NCBI GenBank assembly: GCA_018398765.1
Contig: JAHBMJ010001388.1
Coordinates: 2,034 to 31,612 of the forward strand
Source of the DNA: Chromera velia
Lineage: Eukaryota > Sar > Chromeraceae
Direction: 5' to 3'
DNA: 29,579 nucleotides
This document shows, piece by piece, positions 21,474 to 29,579 of the stretch. Every line of letters begins with the position of its first letter. Position 1 is the stretch's first letter. The notes under the pieces were generated by a model. The model searched no databases. It saw nothing but the letters and a program-made list of their open reading frames with translations, and was not told where the DNA came from. The translations under genes and the position numbers were made by a program.

Positions 21474-22789
21474 CGGGGGGGTGCGTCCGCGTGCAAATGC
21501 TGGTTCGGGTGTGGCTGCTTGCTTTTGCTATTCTGTGCGATCTATCGGTCGCTTCTTTTGGCTGCTCTGACTCTTTACATCCTGGTGTCTTTTCCCTCTT
21601 TCTCTTTTCCCTTGCGTATGCGTGTGAGTGAGTCCCCTCAGGTTCGGATCATCAGTCCGATACAGGAAAAACAACCTGTTTCCATGCCCGCCTCTTTTCA
21701 AGGTCAGCCAACCTGTCTACACTTTCATTCAAGGGGGGCAAATGGGTGTGCAAACCTGCCAAAGCAGAATGTTGACCTGCGTGTGCCTGATTTTTTCTTG
21801 TGTCTGTTCAATTCCTGAAAGCTATATGTTTCCTGTGACGTTTTGGACCTCAATGGGGTCACTGTCTGTCTGTCTGTCTGTCTGTCTGTGTGTCTACCTA
21901 CCCAGTTCCTTGGCGGCTTGGCTGTTCCCTCCCTTCACTCCTCTACCCCCTCCCTCCCTCCCTCTCTGGCTTCACGGCGTTGTGTTGTGTTGTGTTGCAG
22001 GCCATTCAAAAGGCGTGCTCCTCATCCTGGAAGGAAATGTATCAGGTCTTCAACATGGGTCATCGCCTCGAGGTTTGTCGGTCGGGGTGGGGTGAGGGGT
22101 GGAATGCATGAAGCTGGATGTTCGACTGCATTCAATTTATTCAGTTCTGAGTGAGTGTGTGAGTGTGTGTGTGCGCGCGCGCGTGCGTGCGTGTGCGTGT
22201 ATGTCTACGCGTTCATGTGTCTTGCTCTTTCATGCCTGGAGTGCGCCCACATTGATTCATGCCCTGATTCACGACGCAGATCTACGGCCCTCCCGAGCTA
22301 GTTGCTGTGCTGAGCGCGATCTGTCAAAAGTACAAACTCGACTGTCAACAAGTGGGCGTCGTCGAGAAGAGCGATTCGACTTCTGGTCAGTAGTTTCCTT
22401 CATAGATTCCTGTGTCTCTTGCCGTGTCTGTCTGCCTGTCAGCCTTTTGTTGAAGTTCGTCAGGCTCATTGAGTCGGAGTGTCCTGTCTACTGCTTCGGT
22501 CGGTCGGTCGGCCTCTCAGCCACGAGTTTTTGCCCTTCCAACAAGTAGAAAGGAGGTGTGTTTTCGTATGCTTGAGCTCTCTCTCTCTCTCCCTCGCTCT
22601 CTCTCTGTGTGCGCGCGCGTGTGCAAGCAGAGGAACCCTGCCTGTATTTGCACGACTTTCCTTTTCCCGTCCGTACACAAATGGACGAATCAATAAATGA
22701 ATGAATGAATGAATGAATGAATGAATGCAGGAAAGAACCAGGTGATCGTGCAGGGTGAATTCGGGGAGTTTTCCTATGAGGGACCCTGA
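17453..22789 (+). CDS. purM: Phosphoribosylformylglycinamidine cyclo-ligase (AIR synthase), 395 aa, 13 exons
   Basis: Closes formylglycinamidine ribonucleotide to aminoimidazole ribonucleotide with ATP, step five of de novo purine synthesis; probably cytosolic, as no targeting peptide is visible. Exons: 17453-17560, 17644-17707, 18320-18393, 18710-18814, 18955-19054, 19435-19585, 20082-20172, 20551-20605, 20909-21050, 21642-21702, 22001-22072, 22280-22385, 22731-22789. All introns are GT-AG and phases join to 1188 nt without a stop. Motifs: [13 protein letters not shown] (54-66, nucleotide/metal-binding DGxGTK), [11 protein letters not shown] (87-97), [14 protein letters not shown] (142-155), [15 protein letters not shown] (about 185-199), [14 protein letters not shown] (201-214), [12 protein letters not shown] (about 259-270), [12 protein letters not shown] (283-294), [14 protein letters not shown] (about 334-346) and [12 protein letters not shown] at the C-terminus. 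Intact and full length. Length and the early [19 protein letters not shown] and [15 protein letters not shown] motifs recall the longer Bacteroidetes-type enzyme rather than E. coli PurM or the domain in animal GART; that comparison is from memory. Confidence 0.92.
17931..18055 (+). repeat. Four tandem ~32-bp units in purM intron 2
   Basis: The unit ATAATCTGCTTGCGTGTGGT followed by ATTC and T-rich sequence starts at 17931, 17967, 17999 and 18031, with periods of 36, 32 and 32. The first two units are preceded by CTGCAG, so they resemble 3' splice sites. No downstream coding exon fits there. Confidence 0.93.
18219..18365 (+). repeat. 73-bp tandem duplication of intron tail and exon start at purM exon 3
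   Basis: The sequence TTCRATTTCAG followed by GCACGAAGTCTGTAATTGC and about 20 further bases occurs twice, with putative exon starts at 18247 and 18320 (period 73). Only the second copy encodes the conserved [12 protein letters not shown] segment. The first copy encodes a decayed version (CMYCKETSV), and splicing to it shifts the frame because 73 is not a multiple of three. Confidence 0.9.
18896..18954 (+). mobile_element. Miniature palindromic element, copy B, in purM intron 4
   Basis: 59 bp between two identical 25-bp repeats (18871-18895 and 18955-18979) that begin GTGTTGAAGACAATC and coincide with the start of exon 5. The element opens with TGCATACAG, contains GAATTCTGTATG and AAAGTAAATGCAT, and ends GATCATGTACAG. 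The working acceptor AG is therefore inside the element's end; the upstream repeat has no AG in front of it. Confidence 0.75.
20024..20068 (+). mobile_element. Miniature palindromic element, copy C, in purM intron 6
   Basis: 45 bp between two 26-bp repeats (19998-20023 and 20069-20094, 25 of 26 identical). The repeats carry TGTTCTGTTGCAG plus the exon 7 start TGGMATCGGAAGC. The element starts TTTTACTTT and ends CTGTATGAAAGTAAATGCA, so the outer parts (TTTACTTT and AAAGTAAA) are inverted copies of each other. The upstream acceptor would shift the frame (period 71). Confidence 0.75.
20447..20550 (+). repeat. (GCGT)n-(GT)n array ending at the purM exon 8 acceptor
   Basis: GCGT repeats, GAGT repeats, then a long GT run that passes directly into TTTGTGCAG and exon 8 at 20551. 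The usual polypyrimidine tract is replaced by GT dinucleotides. Confidence 0.9.
21444..21481 (+). repeat. 30-base G run in purM intron 9
   Basis: Thirty consecutive G followed by C and seven more G. The run is on the coding strand, so the pre-mRNA would carry it too. The exact length may be affected by sequencing error. Confidence 0.85.
22696..22728 (+). repeat. (AATG)n array directly at the purM exon 13 acceptor
   Basis: About eight AATG units run straight into CAG at 22728-22730, leaving no pyrimidine tract before exon 13. Confidence 0.92.
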
Positions 22790-24931
22790 GGGGGGGAGGG
22801 CCTTTTAGAGCTTAGCATTTCATGTATGAAGAATTGATTGGAGAAGAGGGGAAGGGGAGGAGGGTTCTACAGTAGAGAGAGAGTACCAGGTTGAGGGGAA
22901 GGTGGGAGAGGAAGAAGGGTTGGAAGGAAGGTTGGGGTGTGATTATCCACAGGCAGAGAAGAAAGAGAGATTTCATTAATATGCGAGCGAGAGCCCGCGC
23001 TTAAACCAATAATAGTCCACTGACTGGCTTCCCTTAGTCGTCTTCTTTCTGTCTTTTTGATATTCTGTCCTGTCTCTTTCCGAAATCGGTTAACCTTTTC
23101 TGGTCGGCATGATATGAATGTACAGGGGTTCTGTGTATTCTTTCCTCTTCCTCCCTGCTTCCCCTCCTCCCCTTGCAAGGCTTTTGCTGTTCGACTAGAC
23201 CCAGCCCTTCGATTCTCGTTTGTACGTGAGAAAGAGAGCTGAAGCATTCAACGGAAGCAAAGTTGAAATGGACTGACTAGACACTCTCTCTGTGCCTCCA
23301 GAGGGACAATAGAGAAGCAAAGCTGAAAGAAAATGGACTGAAAAGACACTCTGTGCCTCCAGAGGGACAATAATAACATGTTCCCCTGTGATTATCTGTT
23401 TGTCTTTGTCTCTCTTCGTGTGTCCAACAACCTATCTGTCTCTCTGGCTGGCTGGCTGGCTGGCTGGTTGTCTTTCCTTGCGTCCATTTGCATCTCCTTC
23501 AAGCCATGCAGCCGGACGGATCTCTTGAAAGGGACAGGCAAGCTTTCGCTTGGCTCTGTATGACATCCGGCAGCATTTGCATCGGACGAAGCGGGAGACG
23601 CATTCAACCCCTCACTCAGCGTGAGAACGGCTGTCGAAGGGGCAGGTTGAAGATCTGAGAGTCGGACAGGAGCAGATAGAAGAGATGTTGAGGAAAGGAA
23701 TAAAAAAGACATGCAGGAAAAAAGGGGGCTGTCTGTGTTGACAAATTCCGTCGTTGAGATGAATTAAACATTGAAAAACAAATGTTGATTGTCTCTGCCA
23801 GTCTACAGGGGGACCGTGAGGTTTCCCTTTTTACCCCTTCTGTCCTTCTTAATATTTATTTGTGCTCTGTCTTCATTGTGCTTGACCGATTACCTCGCTG
23901 TGTCTGCGTCTGACTGAGAGGAATTGTCCTTCGAAGGAAAGCAAGTTGCAGCTGCGCAATTCGGCAGCAGCCGAAGAGAGGAGGGCAGAGAAGAAGAATG
24001 CAAGGCAGTCGAATTCTAAAAGGCATACAAAGGGATGACACGGTGAAGACTAGGGTGAAGACTGTGAGACACGTTTTCAGAGATCTGCAGAAGCTACGAA
24101 AAAAAGAAACCACGAAAGGAAGCCTGGTCGTCACATCCTTTCTGAGTCAATCGAGAGAAAAGTGCCGACTGCTCGATGTCTCTTCGTTTGCTGGCCGAGA
24201 TGATCGGAGCTGCCTTCCGAATGAATCTTCAAATTGAAGAGAGAGAGAGAGAGAAATGCGGGCGTACAGTCTGGAGAAACCTACCTTGTCATACAACGAT
24301 GAATTCAGGAAAAGGCCGATTCTGTCAAGACAAGATGGTGTGAGCCCAGGAGAATCGATATCGAGGGTCCGCAAGAGACGAAAGCAACATAAAGCAGACA
24401 AATCACAACCAATGCCCTGCATGCAGACAAAGACTGTGCATGCCCGCATTGTGTTATGCTTTGAAACACACAGTATTCAGACATCAAGAATAATAAATAA
24501 TCAAAGTTTATCATCAACTAGATCATCATTCATTCATCATGCAATTATTGATCCGCGCGGATCTTGTTGAGCTTCGATCTGCATCATAATAATCATATTA
24601 AGGTACTAAACAGACCTAGTATCTACACCAAGATGTTATTTTAGCTCTAGTGATAATGTTTAGAGAAATAATAAAATTTAGTTTAGAACTGGGTTTAGAA
24701 GATAATTTTACCTTATTTTGGTCACGCCTTCGGCAAGCTAAATAGTTTCAAATAAAGCCGTGTTTTTTGGTGTTATCACGCATTTTGACTTGAAGTAACT
24801 TAGAGTTTTGCTACACCTACGGTACGGCGTTTTATGATTAAGTTTATTAGCGTCGGCTATAATGTAGCTGAGGTTCCACAGCGTCCGAAAGCGTCCGAAA
24901 TTTGCATGCATGCCCGAGGCCTTTTTTTTTT
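22790..24931. other. Non-coding stretch downstream of purM
   Basis: I see no supportable gene. The first part should hold the purM 3' UTR. It contains a tandem duplication (23254-23372), a (GGCT)n array at about 23445-23466 and a GA run at 24238-24254. From about 24470 the composition becomes clearly AT-rich, with many ATCATCATTCATTC-like motifs. A few 60-100 codon open frames occur on both strands, but they show no motif and no exon-like splice borders. Confidence 0.5.
23254..23372 (+). repeat. Imperfect tandem duplication, ~59-bp unit
   Basis: Copies at 23254-23311 and 23314-23372 begin GAAGCAAAG and end with the shared 23-bp block that closes GAGGGACAATA. They differ by small indels and substitutions. 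Confidence 0.88.
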
Positions 24932-25153
24932 GGCCTGGAAAGCGAAGTTGAGAGGGCACTTAACAAAAATTGCACCCCCACAGACCACGCGGGCGTTTGA
25001 CGTTGACAGGAAGATCTGATGCACGCCAGGGGAGGCCCTGGAAAGACAATTGAGCTGAGGGGGGACCTAACGAATTTAAGCTATGAATATTAATAAGAAC
25101 AATTAATTTTGCTTTCCGGGCCATTCGCACGGATACACATGGAGTGTGTCAGA
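24932..25153 (+). repeat. Interspersed repeat R1 (diverged copy of 27660-27871)
   Basis: Starts GGCCTGGAAAGCGAAG and continues GAGGGCACTTAACAAAAA, AGGAAGATCTGATGCACGCC and CTTTCCGGGCCATTCGCA, ending GTGTGTCAGA. The same order of blocks, with many substitutions, is seen at 27660-27871. The left terminal arm present in the second copy is missing or decayed here. Confidence 0.85.
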
Positions 25154-25312
25154 TGCACACGGCTTAAGAACTCAATTATAAGCGTCTGAAAGGGCCCCAC
25201 CCGGCAAGTCGCTGCACATATCTGCAGACTGAGAACCTCTATCATGCCTCTGTCATACATACAGTGACTGTTACATGTATCTGACGCACTATGTGTAAAT
25301 GGCCCGGAAAAC
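25111..25312. repeat. Inverted repeat (foldback) with ~35-40 bp arms
   Basis: The right-hand arm 25280-25312 (TCTGACGCACTATGTG... GGCCCGGAAAACG) is the approximate reverse complement of 25111-25152 (GCTTTCCGGGCCATTCGCAC... GTGTGTCAGA). The spacer is about 127 bp. Confidence 0.75.
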
Positions 25313-25436
25313 GAAAATACCTTTGGACTCCGAAGCACTTGAGTTAATTGTGTTAAGTGCCCCCCCAGTAATCTTTCCAGGGTATTAGAATGCGTACGTT
25401 AATTTTTAATCGATCGTCAAAAAAGTTGGGCTGTGA
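25279..25436 (+). repeat. Interspersed repeat R3 (diverged copy of 27183-27335)
   Basis: Shared blocks in order: TCTGAC...GTGTAAATGGCC, CTTTGGACTCCGAAGCA, GTGTTAAGTGCCC, AATCTTTCCAGGGTATTAGA, ATGCGTACGTTAATTTTTAA and CGTCAAAAAAG. The second copy has the same blocks with scattered changes. Confidence 0.88.
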
Positions 25437-25636
25437 TCTAAATAGGTGTGGAATAGCGTGGAAGCCCATATCCACGAAGGGAGACGTGCTCTGATCTAAT
25501 TTGCTGGCGCGTGAGCGGCGCGGCCCCAGAAAAATATAAAGTGCGCGCGGCAGCGCACGTGTGCGCGAATTGCGGCGGCGTGGCACGCGGCGGCTCCTAG
25601 GCGGCGGCACGTATATTATCGCTAGTGCTAGGAAAA

Positions 25637-25710
25637 GGTTCAAGGTTCAAGGTTCACTTCGAAGTAATAAACTTGAATTAGGTTCAAAAACAGGTTCAAA
25701 AACAGGTTCA
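25637..25710 (+). repeat. GGTTCA-motif cluster 1
   Basis: GGTTCAA is repeated three times in tandem at 25637-25656, then as CAGGTTCAAAAA units at 25680-25710. A matching cluster lies at 26314-26364. Confidence 0.85.
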
Positions 25711-26313
25711 CTTTTAATTAATAGAAACATCATTTTTTTGTGTTATTTTATGCCTTTAAATTAGGCTTTAATGCATTTTTAGAACGTTTCATTATAGAAT
25801 CTATGCCTTAGTAGTGTTTTTAAATAGTTTAAATCAATATTTACGCTCACATTAGGTGCTAGTCTCAAGTTATTCACTGTTTATAGTCAAAAATTAGTAA
25901 TCAAGATCCGGAGACGGCAGTAGCAAAAGCAAGCAGAGGGACTGCTGCCGGCATGAGTCTGAAACAGCCCCTCCAAAAAGACATTGTCAATTACACTGTC
26001 GTACAGACTGCTGTCAAACAAACTCTATAGTTCCTCATTCCTTCAGTGGAGACTGTCCGTTTTGATGCGGGGCCTTGTAAGTGGAAAACTTGGTAAGTTA
26101 CGTGTACTTCTTCACTTCTGCAACCGTCAGCATGAGTTTTTATACTGACATATAATACTGACATATGCTGACATGCGTCTGTCCGACACAATAGATTGAA
26201 CCGGCTAGGGATAGTTGCTGTACATGCGGCTCCGGCTCCTTATTTCACCTATATGGGCCGCGGGCGGCACAGGTCTGGCCGGCCTTGTGCGAGTGGCCGC
26301 GCGTCTGGCCTCC

Positions 26314-26364
26314 AAAACAGGTTCAAAACAGGTTCAACAGGTTTAAAACAGGTTCAACAGGTTT
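26314..26364 (+). repeat. GGTTCA-motif cluster 2
   Basis: Alternating AACAGGTTCAAAACAGG and AACAGGTTTAAAACAGG units. It follows a short GC-rich island (about 26255-26310). Confidence 0.85.
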
Positions 26365-26578
26365 ACTTTTTCAGATTTAAACCTTTTCTTAATGAACCTT
26401 TTCCCAGCCGTAATTATCGCAGCCCCGGAAATTAGCCTTTCCTATATTTTACCGGCATTGAGTTTGATACGCGGCGAGCTACATGCAGAAATTAAGCTTA
26501 GCCAATTTAATAAAATGGTTCGATTATATGACAGTCCACGCGCCAATTTTAACCACAGTTTTCTATAAAAATTCAAAA

Positions 26579-26622
26579 TCGAAAGACTTTTGGAAGACTT
26601 GAAATTTCAGAAAGTCTTTCGA
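26579..26622. other. Perfect 12-bp hairpin in AT-rich DNA
   Basis: TCGAAAGACTTT (26579-26590) and its exact reverse complement AAAGTCTTTCGA (26611-26622) flank a 20-base loop. No T run follows, so it is not a classic terminator. Its role is unknown. Confidence 0.8.
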
Positions 26623-27013
26623 CAACTCAAAATTTAAAATCTCACCACGACACCTCGAGGATCCGATACTCACAGAATTGAACCTTTGAGTTGAACTTCG
26701 AACAGTCTGACCTTTGTGAACCTTCTGACAGCTTCTAAGCCTCTACCAGCTTACTTCTTTCATACTCCTGCTTACGGAAAGCATCCGTACACATACTTAC
26801 TAGCCTCACCTTCCTTATTCTAGCCAACTTGCATCACTGTCATCTACTCCTGGCAGTCCAAACCATAACTGTACCTAGCTGTCACTGAGCCGTCTCCTTT
26901 CTAGAACAGCTAGCAATGGTCACTCTCTCTAGCCTCACTTTACTCCCAGATATCTAAGAGCCATAGAGGAGCTACTAGCTGTGTCCTAGCGCTAACCCAG
27001 CTTGTAGTAGTTG

Positions 27014-27476
27014 CTTGCCTTATGAGTGGTCTGTGCGTACCCGAGGCTACATACGTTGTCAGCGGTTTGTACATGCGCAAAGTGGCTCCCAGAATATCTG
27101 ATACTCCCAATAGAGTTTTGTAAGTGCTCTCCAGCTACGCTTTCCAGGCCATACAGTACCATGCAGCCCGTCAGATCCTGTCAGATCTGACATACTACGT
27201 GTGCAAATGGCCTGGAAAGCGAAATTACCTTTAGACTCCGAAGCATTTGACTTGTGTTAAGTGCCCTCTCAGCAATCTTTCTGGGGTATCAGAATGCGTA
27301 CGTCAATTTTTAATCGTCAAAAAAGCTGCTTGCGATCCGCCACTCATATATAGGGATGCGGCATACATGAAAAACCTTTAATCATCAAGCTTGCATCATG
27401 AGCGGTCTGTGCACGCCCGAGGCTGCATACGTTATGAGCGGTCTGTGCGTGTGCAAAGTGGCTCCCAGTAGAGTTT
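27014..27476 (+). repeat. Larger direct duplication containing R4 (27183-27335)
   Basis: The block CTTATGAGTGGTCTGTGC...CCCGAGGCT...CATACGTT...GCAAAGTGGCTCCCAG at about 27014-27090 recurs at about 27393-27470 (ATGAGCGGTCTGTGCACG and so on). In both places a TCTGAC...GGCC module follows (27186 and 27478). Between them lies R4, the partner of R3. Confidence 0.8.
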
Positions 27477-27595
27477 ATCTGACGCAAGTAAGCTTACGAA
27501 CGGCCCCGGAAAGCAAGTAAAAGCAAGAAAAATGAGAACAGCACTAGATTAACGCATGCCAGCCAGTCGACCGCATGGGCAGTTGCACCGACTTC

Positions 27596-27596
27596 N
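27596..27596. other. Ambiguous base N next to a C run
   Basis: A single N precedes about nine C and a GGG. This is probably an assembly or base-calling problem in a homopolymer, so local length is uncertain. Confidence 0.95.
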
Positions 27597-27636
27597 CCCC
27601 CCCCGGGAAAAAAGCCTGGGGGTAAGCTGAAACCCA

Positions 27637-27871
27637 TCTGACGCACGCATAGCGTAAATGGCCTGGAAAGCAAAGCTAAGAGGGCACTTAACAAAAAATA
27701 TACCCCCCAGACCACATGGATGGCTGCGTCCGACGTTTACAGGAAGATCTGACGCACGCCAAACTTGGCCCCGGAAAGACAATTCAGCTAAGGAGGCACT
27801 TTCTAAATTTAAAGCAGGGGCAACAAGAATAAATTTCACTTTCCGGGCCATTCGCATGGAGTGCGTCAGAT
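27637..27871 (+). mobile_element. Candidate MITE-like element with ~33-bp terminal inverted repeats
   Basis: The left end TCTGACGCACGCATAGC followed by GTAAATGGCCTGGAAAG (27637-27669) is an approximate inverted copy of the right end CTTTCCGGGCCATTCGCA followed by TGGAGTGCGTCAGA (27840-27871). The ~235-bp unit has no coding capacity. An internal copy of the left module (27748-27779) suggests nested duplication. Partial relatives are at 24932-25153, 25279-25436 and 27183-27335. No target-site duplication was identified, so mobility is an inference. Confidence 0.5.
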
Positions 27872-27928
27872 CAGCCTTTCGGGGCCGGGTTTTTGGTGAA
27901 AGACACTGCGTGCATCTGACCCCAGGTG

Positions 27929-28166
27929 CATGGCTGGGGTATTTCTATTTTGTAAGTGCCCCCCGCTTCGCTTTCTGTAGCTTTCCGGGGCTATGTATGC
28001 GTGCATGGGCTGGGGTATGTATTTCTGTTTTGTAAGTGCCCCCCGCTTCGCTTTCCGGGGCCATGCATGCATGCGTGGGCTGGGGTATTTCTGTTTTGTA
28101 AGTGCCCCCCGCTTCGCTTTCCGGGGCCAAATTGTAAGTGCCCTCCAGCTACGCTTTCCGGGCCAC
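27929..28166 (+). repeat. Tandem repeat array, ~60-72 bp unit
   Basis: Three to four units, each with GGGCTGGGGTATTTCT, GTTTTGTAAGTGCCCCCC, GCTTCGCTTTCCGGGGCC and ATGCATGC. The last unit is shortened and ends CTACGCTTTCCGGGCCAC. The GGCC-GGAAAGC core is the same as in the interspersed repeats to its left. Open frames across it are repeat artefacts. Confidence 0.92.
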
Positions 28167-28429
28167 AGACAGTGAGGGCTTAGTGAGTTTTCTGTCACTG
28201 TGAATTCGAATCCTCGATACGTCCACTTCTCGCATTGTCCACCATCAGTGACTCCCTTTCCAAGCATACCAGAACACGTGTAGCAGCGACGATTTGACGT
28301 GAGAAACCGTGAACATCTTTTTCTTGCGCCAGAGAGACGGTGCGCGGGCATCATTCCTCTCACAGTGTGGTACCGACGATTTTCTTCACCATTCCCCTCC
28401 AGAATTTCCACTCTTTTCTCCCGACAAAA

Positions 28430-29396
28430 ATGTCGCAAGCATCCTACAGATTCCAGAGCTCTCCTCCAGGTTTGTTGTGACCGTTTTGTCTTTCTCTGTG
28501 GGTGGAGACTTGTACCTCACTTCTCTGCTCACCCCGATTTCGGACATTGTCTTCTTATCTCCCTGACCATTTTGCAGCCGAGGAAGACCTGTGCAGGATC
28601 GGAACTGTGTCCCTGCAGAGAATAGACACTGTGATATGTTCGCTCATTGAGCACGCTCGCCCGACTGCACAGGTGAGCTGCGTAGAGTGTCCGTCTACGT
28701 GCTTGGGATTTCTGTGTTGGCACAGTTGAAGCCAAGTTCCCAGTCTCTTCGTTCTCACTTCTTTGTTTGTTTCTGATAATGAGCTGCCCCGTGGGCTTCA
28801 ACTGCAGGAAATATCGGAGCTTGCCTCGGACAAAGAAGGCTTCGGCTTGGCGTTGGTTCTTCTCCGGTTTGTCCGAACGGTCAGCCGGAAATCAAAACCC
28901 CTTGGTCCCTTTTCAAATCCCAATCTTTGCGACAAAAACTTTCGAACAGCGGTGTGGGAGGACTTGAAGTGATTGTCCTCTCTTGCATGCGTGGCTTTTG
29001 TGTGTGTGCAGGGACGGTCACTTCTGCCCCTGGCAAGTCTTGACCTTTCGGGTAAGTGGCGGAAGAGGTGAACCGATTCCTTTCTCGACGACTTCTCGAC
29101 CTTCCTTTTCATGGTATTTGTGTTCAAGATTGGTCTTGCATTTTTTAGCTTTTCCGGATTTTTGTCCCCGTCTCCATCCTTCCCGAATAACTTCCTCCAA
29201 ATGTTGTCCGTCAGTGACTCTTTCTTTCTGTTCCAGCAAGGCAGCCTTTTGTAGGCCCCACGCCTTTTTGGCTCGCTCCCTTTTGCAGAAATTCGTACAT
29301 GCCTGTATGCAGGCTTCTCGCTGAGTGCCCGCAAGCTGAAACTCCTTTTATCCTCCCTTCCCTCGGGGCCTGGAATTGTGGAGACGCTCAGATGCG
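28430..29396 (+). CDS. Unrecognised multi-exon gene, 5' part; continues beyond the window
   Basis: Five consecutive exons can be joined in frame: 28430-28469, 28578-28672, 28808-28879, 29012-29051 and 29289-29396. All borders are GT-AG (acceptors TTTTGCAG, ACTGCAG, GTGTGCAG, TTTTGCAG; donors GTTTGT, GTGAGC, GTCAGC, GTAAGT, GTCAGT). The start ATG is in a good context (AAAA before). The joined product begins MSQASYRFQSSPPAEEDL and continues SLQRIDTVICSLIEHARP, EISELASDKEGFGLALVLL and EIRTCLYAGFSLSARKLK, about 118 residues in total. It looks helical and soluble, with no signal peptide or membrane segment. I do not recognise the family. If the last donor is not used, exon 5 runs on to a TAG at 29445-29447, which would make a complete protein of about 135 residues. 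Support comes only from splice signals and frame agreement. Confidence 0.5.
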
Positions 29397-29579
29397 GTCA
29401 GTCAACGGATAGGCGACGGGCTGCAGTGCCAGGGATACCTCCGTAGATGAAAACCTTCGCGTGATAGGGCAGCGCCAGCAGTATCAGGGGAGAAGTAGGG
29501 GAGGCTTTGCCTTCCTTTCTGTCACAGCGACGAAACAATAACCTCCCCATTCATTACGTTTTTCTGACTCGAACTGTTC

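Noticed and set aside
23392..24237. Small open frames (minus 23392-23712, plus 23998-24237)
   Set aside because: No recognisable motif, start context or splice signals, and they overlap simple repeats. They could be real small genes, but nothing in the sequence supports it.
27637..27871. LTR retrotransposon interpretation of the 24.9-28.2 kb repeats
   Set aside because: The direct pairs are only about 150-220 bp and strongly diverged. No tRNA primer site, polypurine tract or pol coding sequence lies between them.
27866..28438. Minus-strand frame with a repeated peptide (WPRKAKRGALTKQKY)
   Set aside because: The peptide repeat only mirrors the tandem DNA array at 27929-28166, and the frame is antisense to the start of the right-end gene.

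Overview
The window looks like nuclear DNA of a unicellular eukaryote. Two genes are split into 11 and 13 short exons by GT-AG introns, coding exons sit in a sea of microsatellites, and a decayed LINE-type retrotransposon occupies almost 7 kb. The overall style (short exons, simple repeats up to the splice sites, an unusual PurM) would fit an alveolate or other complex alga such as a chromerid. That assignment is an inference, not something the sequence proves.

Layout. 97-1227 (+): an intron-less gene for a 376-residue protein with an N-terminal membrane anchor. 1228-3560: gene-poor, with strand-biased simple repeats. About 3561-10290 (-): a broken non-LTR retrotransposon with recognisable ORF1, endonuclease, reverse transcriptase and C-terminal zinc-knuckle regions. 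10941-16645 (-): a zuotin/DNAJC2 (MPP11) homologue with J-domain, zuotin homology region, charged region and two SANT domains. 16646-17452: a divergent intergenic promoter region. 17453-22789 (+): a complete 13-exon gene for a 395-residue AIR synthase (PurM) whose motif pattern resembles the long Bacteroidetes-type enzyme. 22790-28170: no convincing gene; the right half (24.9-28.2 kb) is a mosaic of diverged direct and inverted repeats sharing a TCTGACGCAC...GGCCYGGAAAGC module. 28430-29396 (+): the first five exons of an unrecognised gene that leaves the window.

The most interesting signal lies inside the two intron-rich genes. A short palindromic sequence (core CATACAGAA-N6-TTCTGTATG followed by AAAGTAAATGCA) occurs three times, once in dnajc2 and twice in purM. 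Each copy is in the sense orientation of its host gene, sits at the 3' end of an intron, and is flanked by 25-32 bp direct duplications that take in the first exon bases (and in two cases the 3' splice site). Two more introns carry similar acceptor-spanning duplications without the palindrome. This looks like a miniature intron-associated mobile element, comparable to introners, that duplicates 3' splice sites on insertion.

Functionally the genes are unrelated housekeeping functions: ribosome-associated/chromatin co-chaperone (dnajc2), de novo purine synthesis (purM), and two proteins of unknown role. The head-to-head dnajc2/purM pair may share regulation; two perfect palindromes lie between them.
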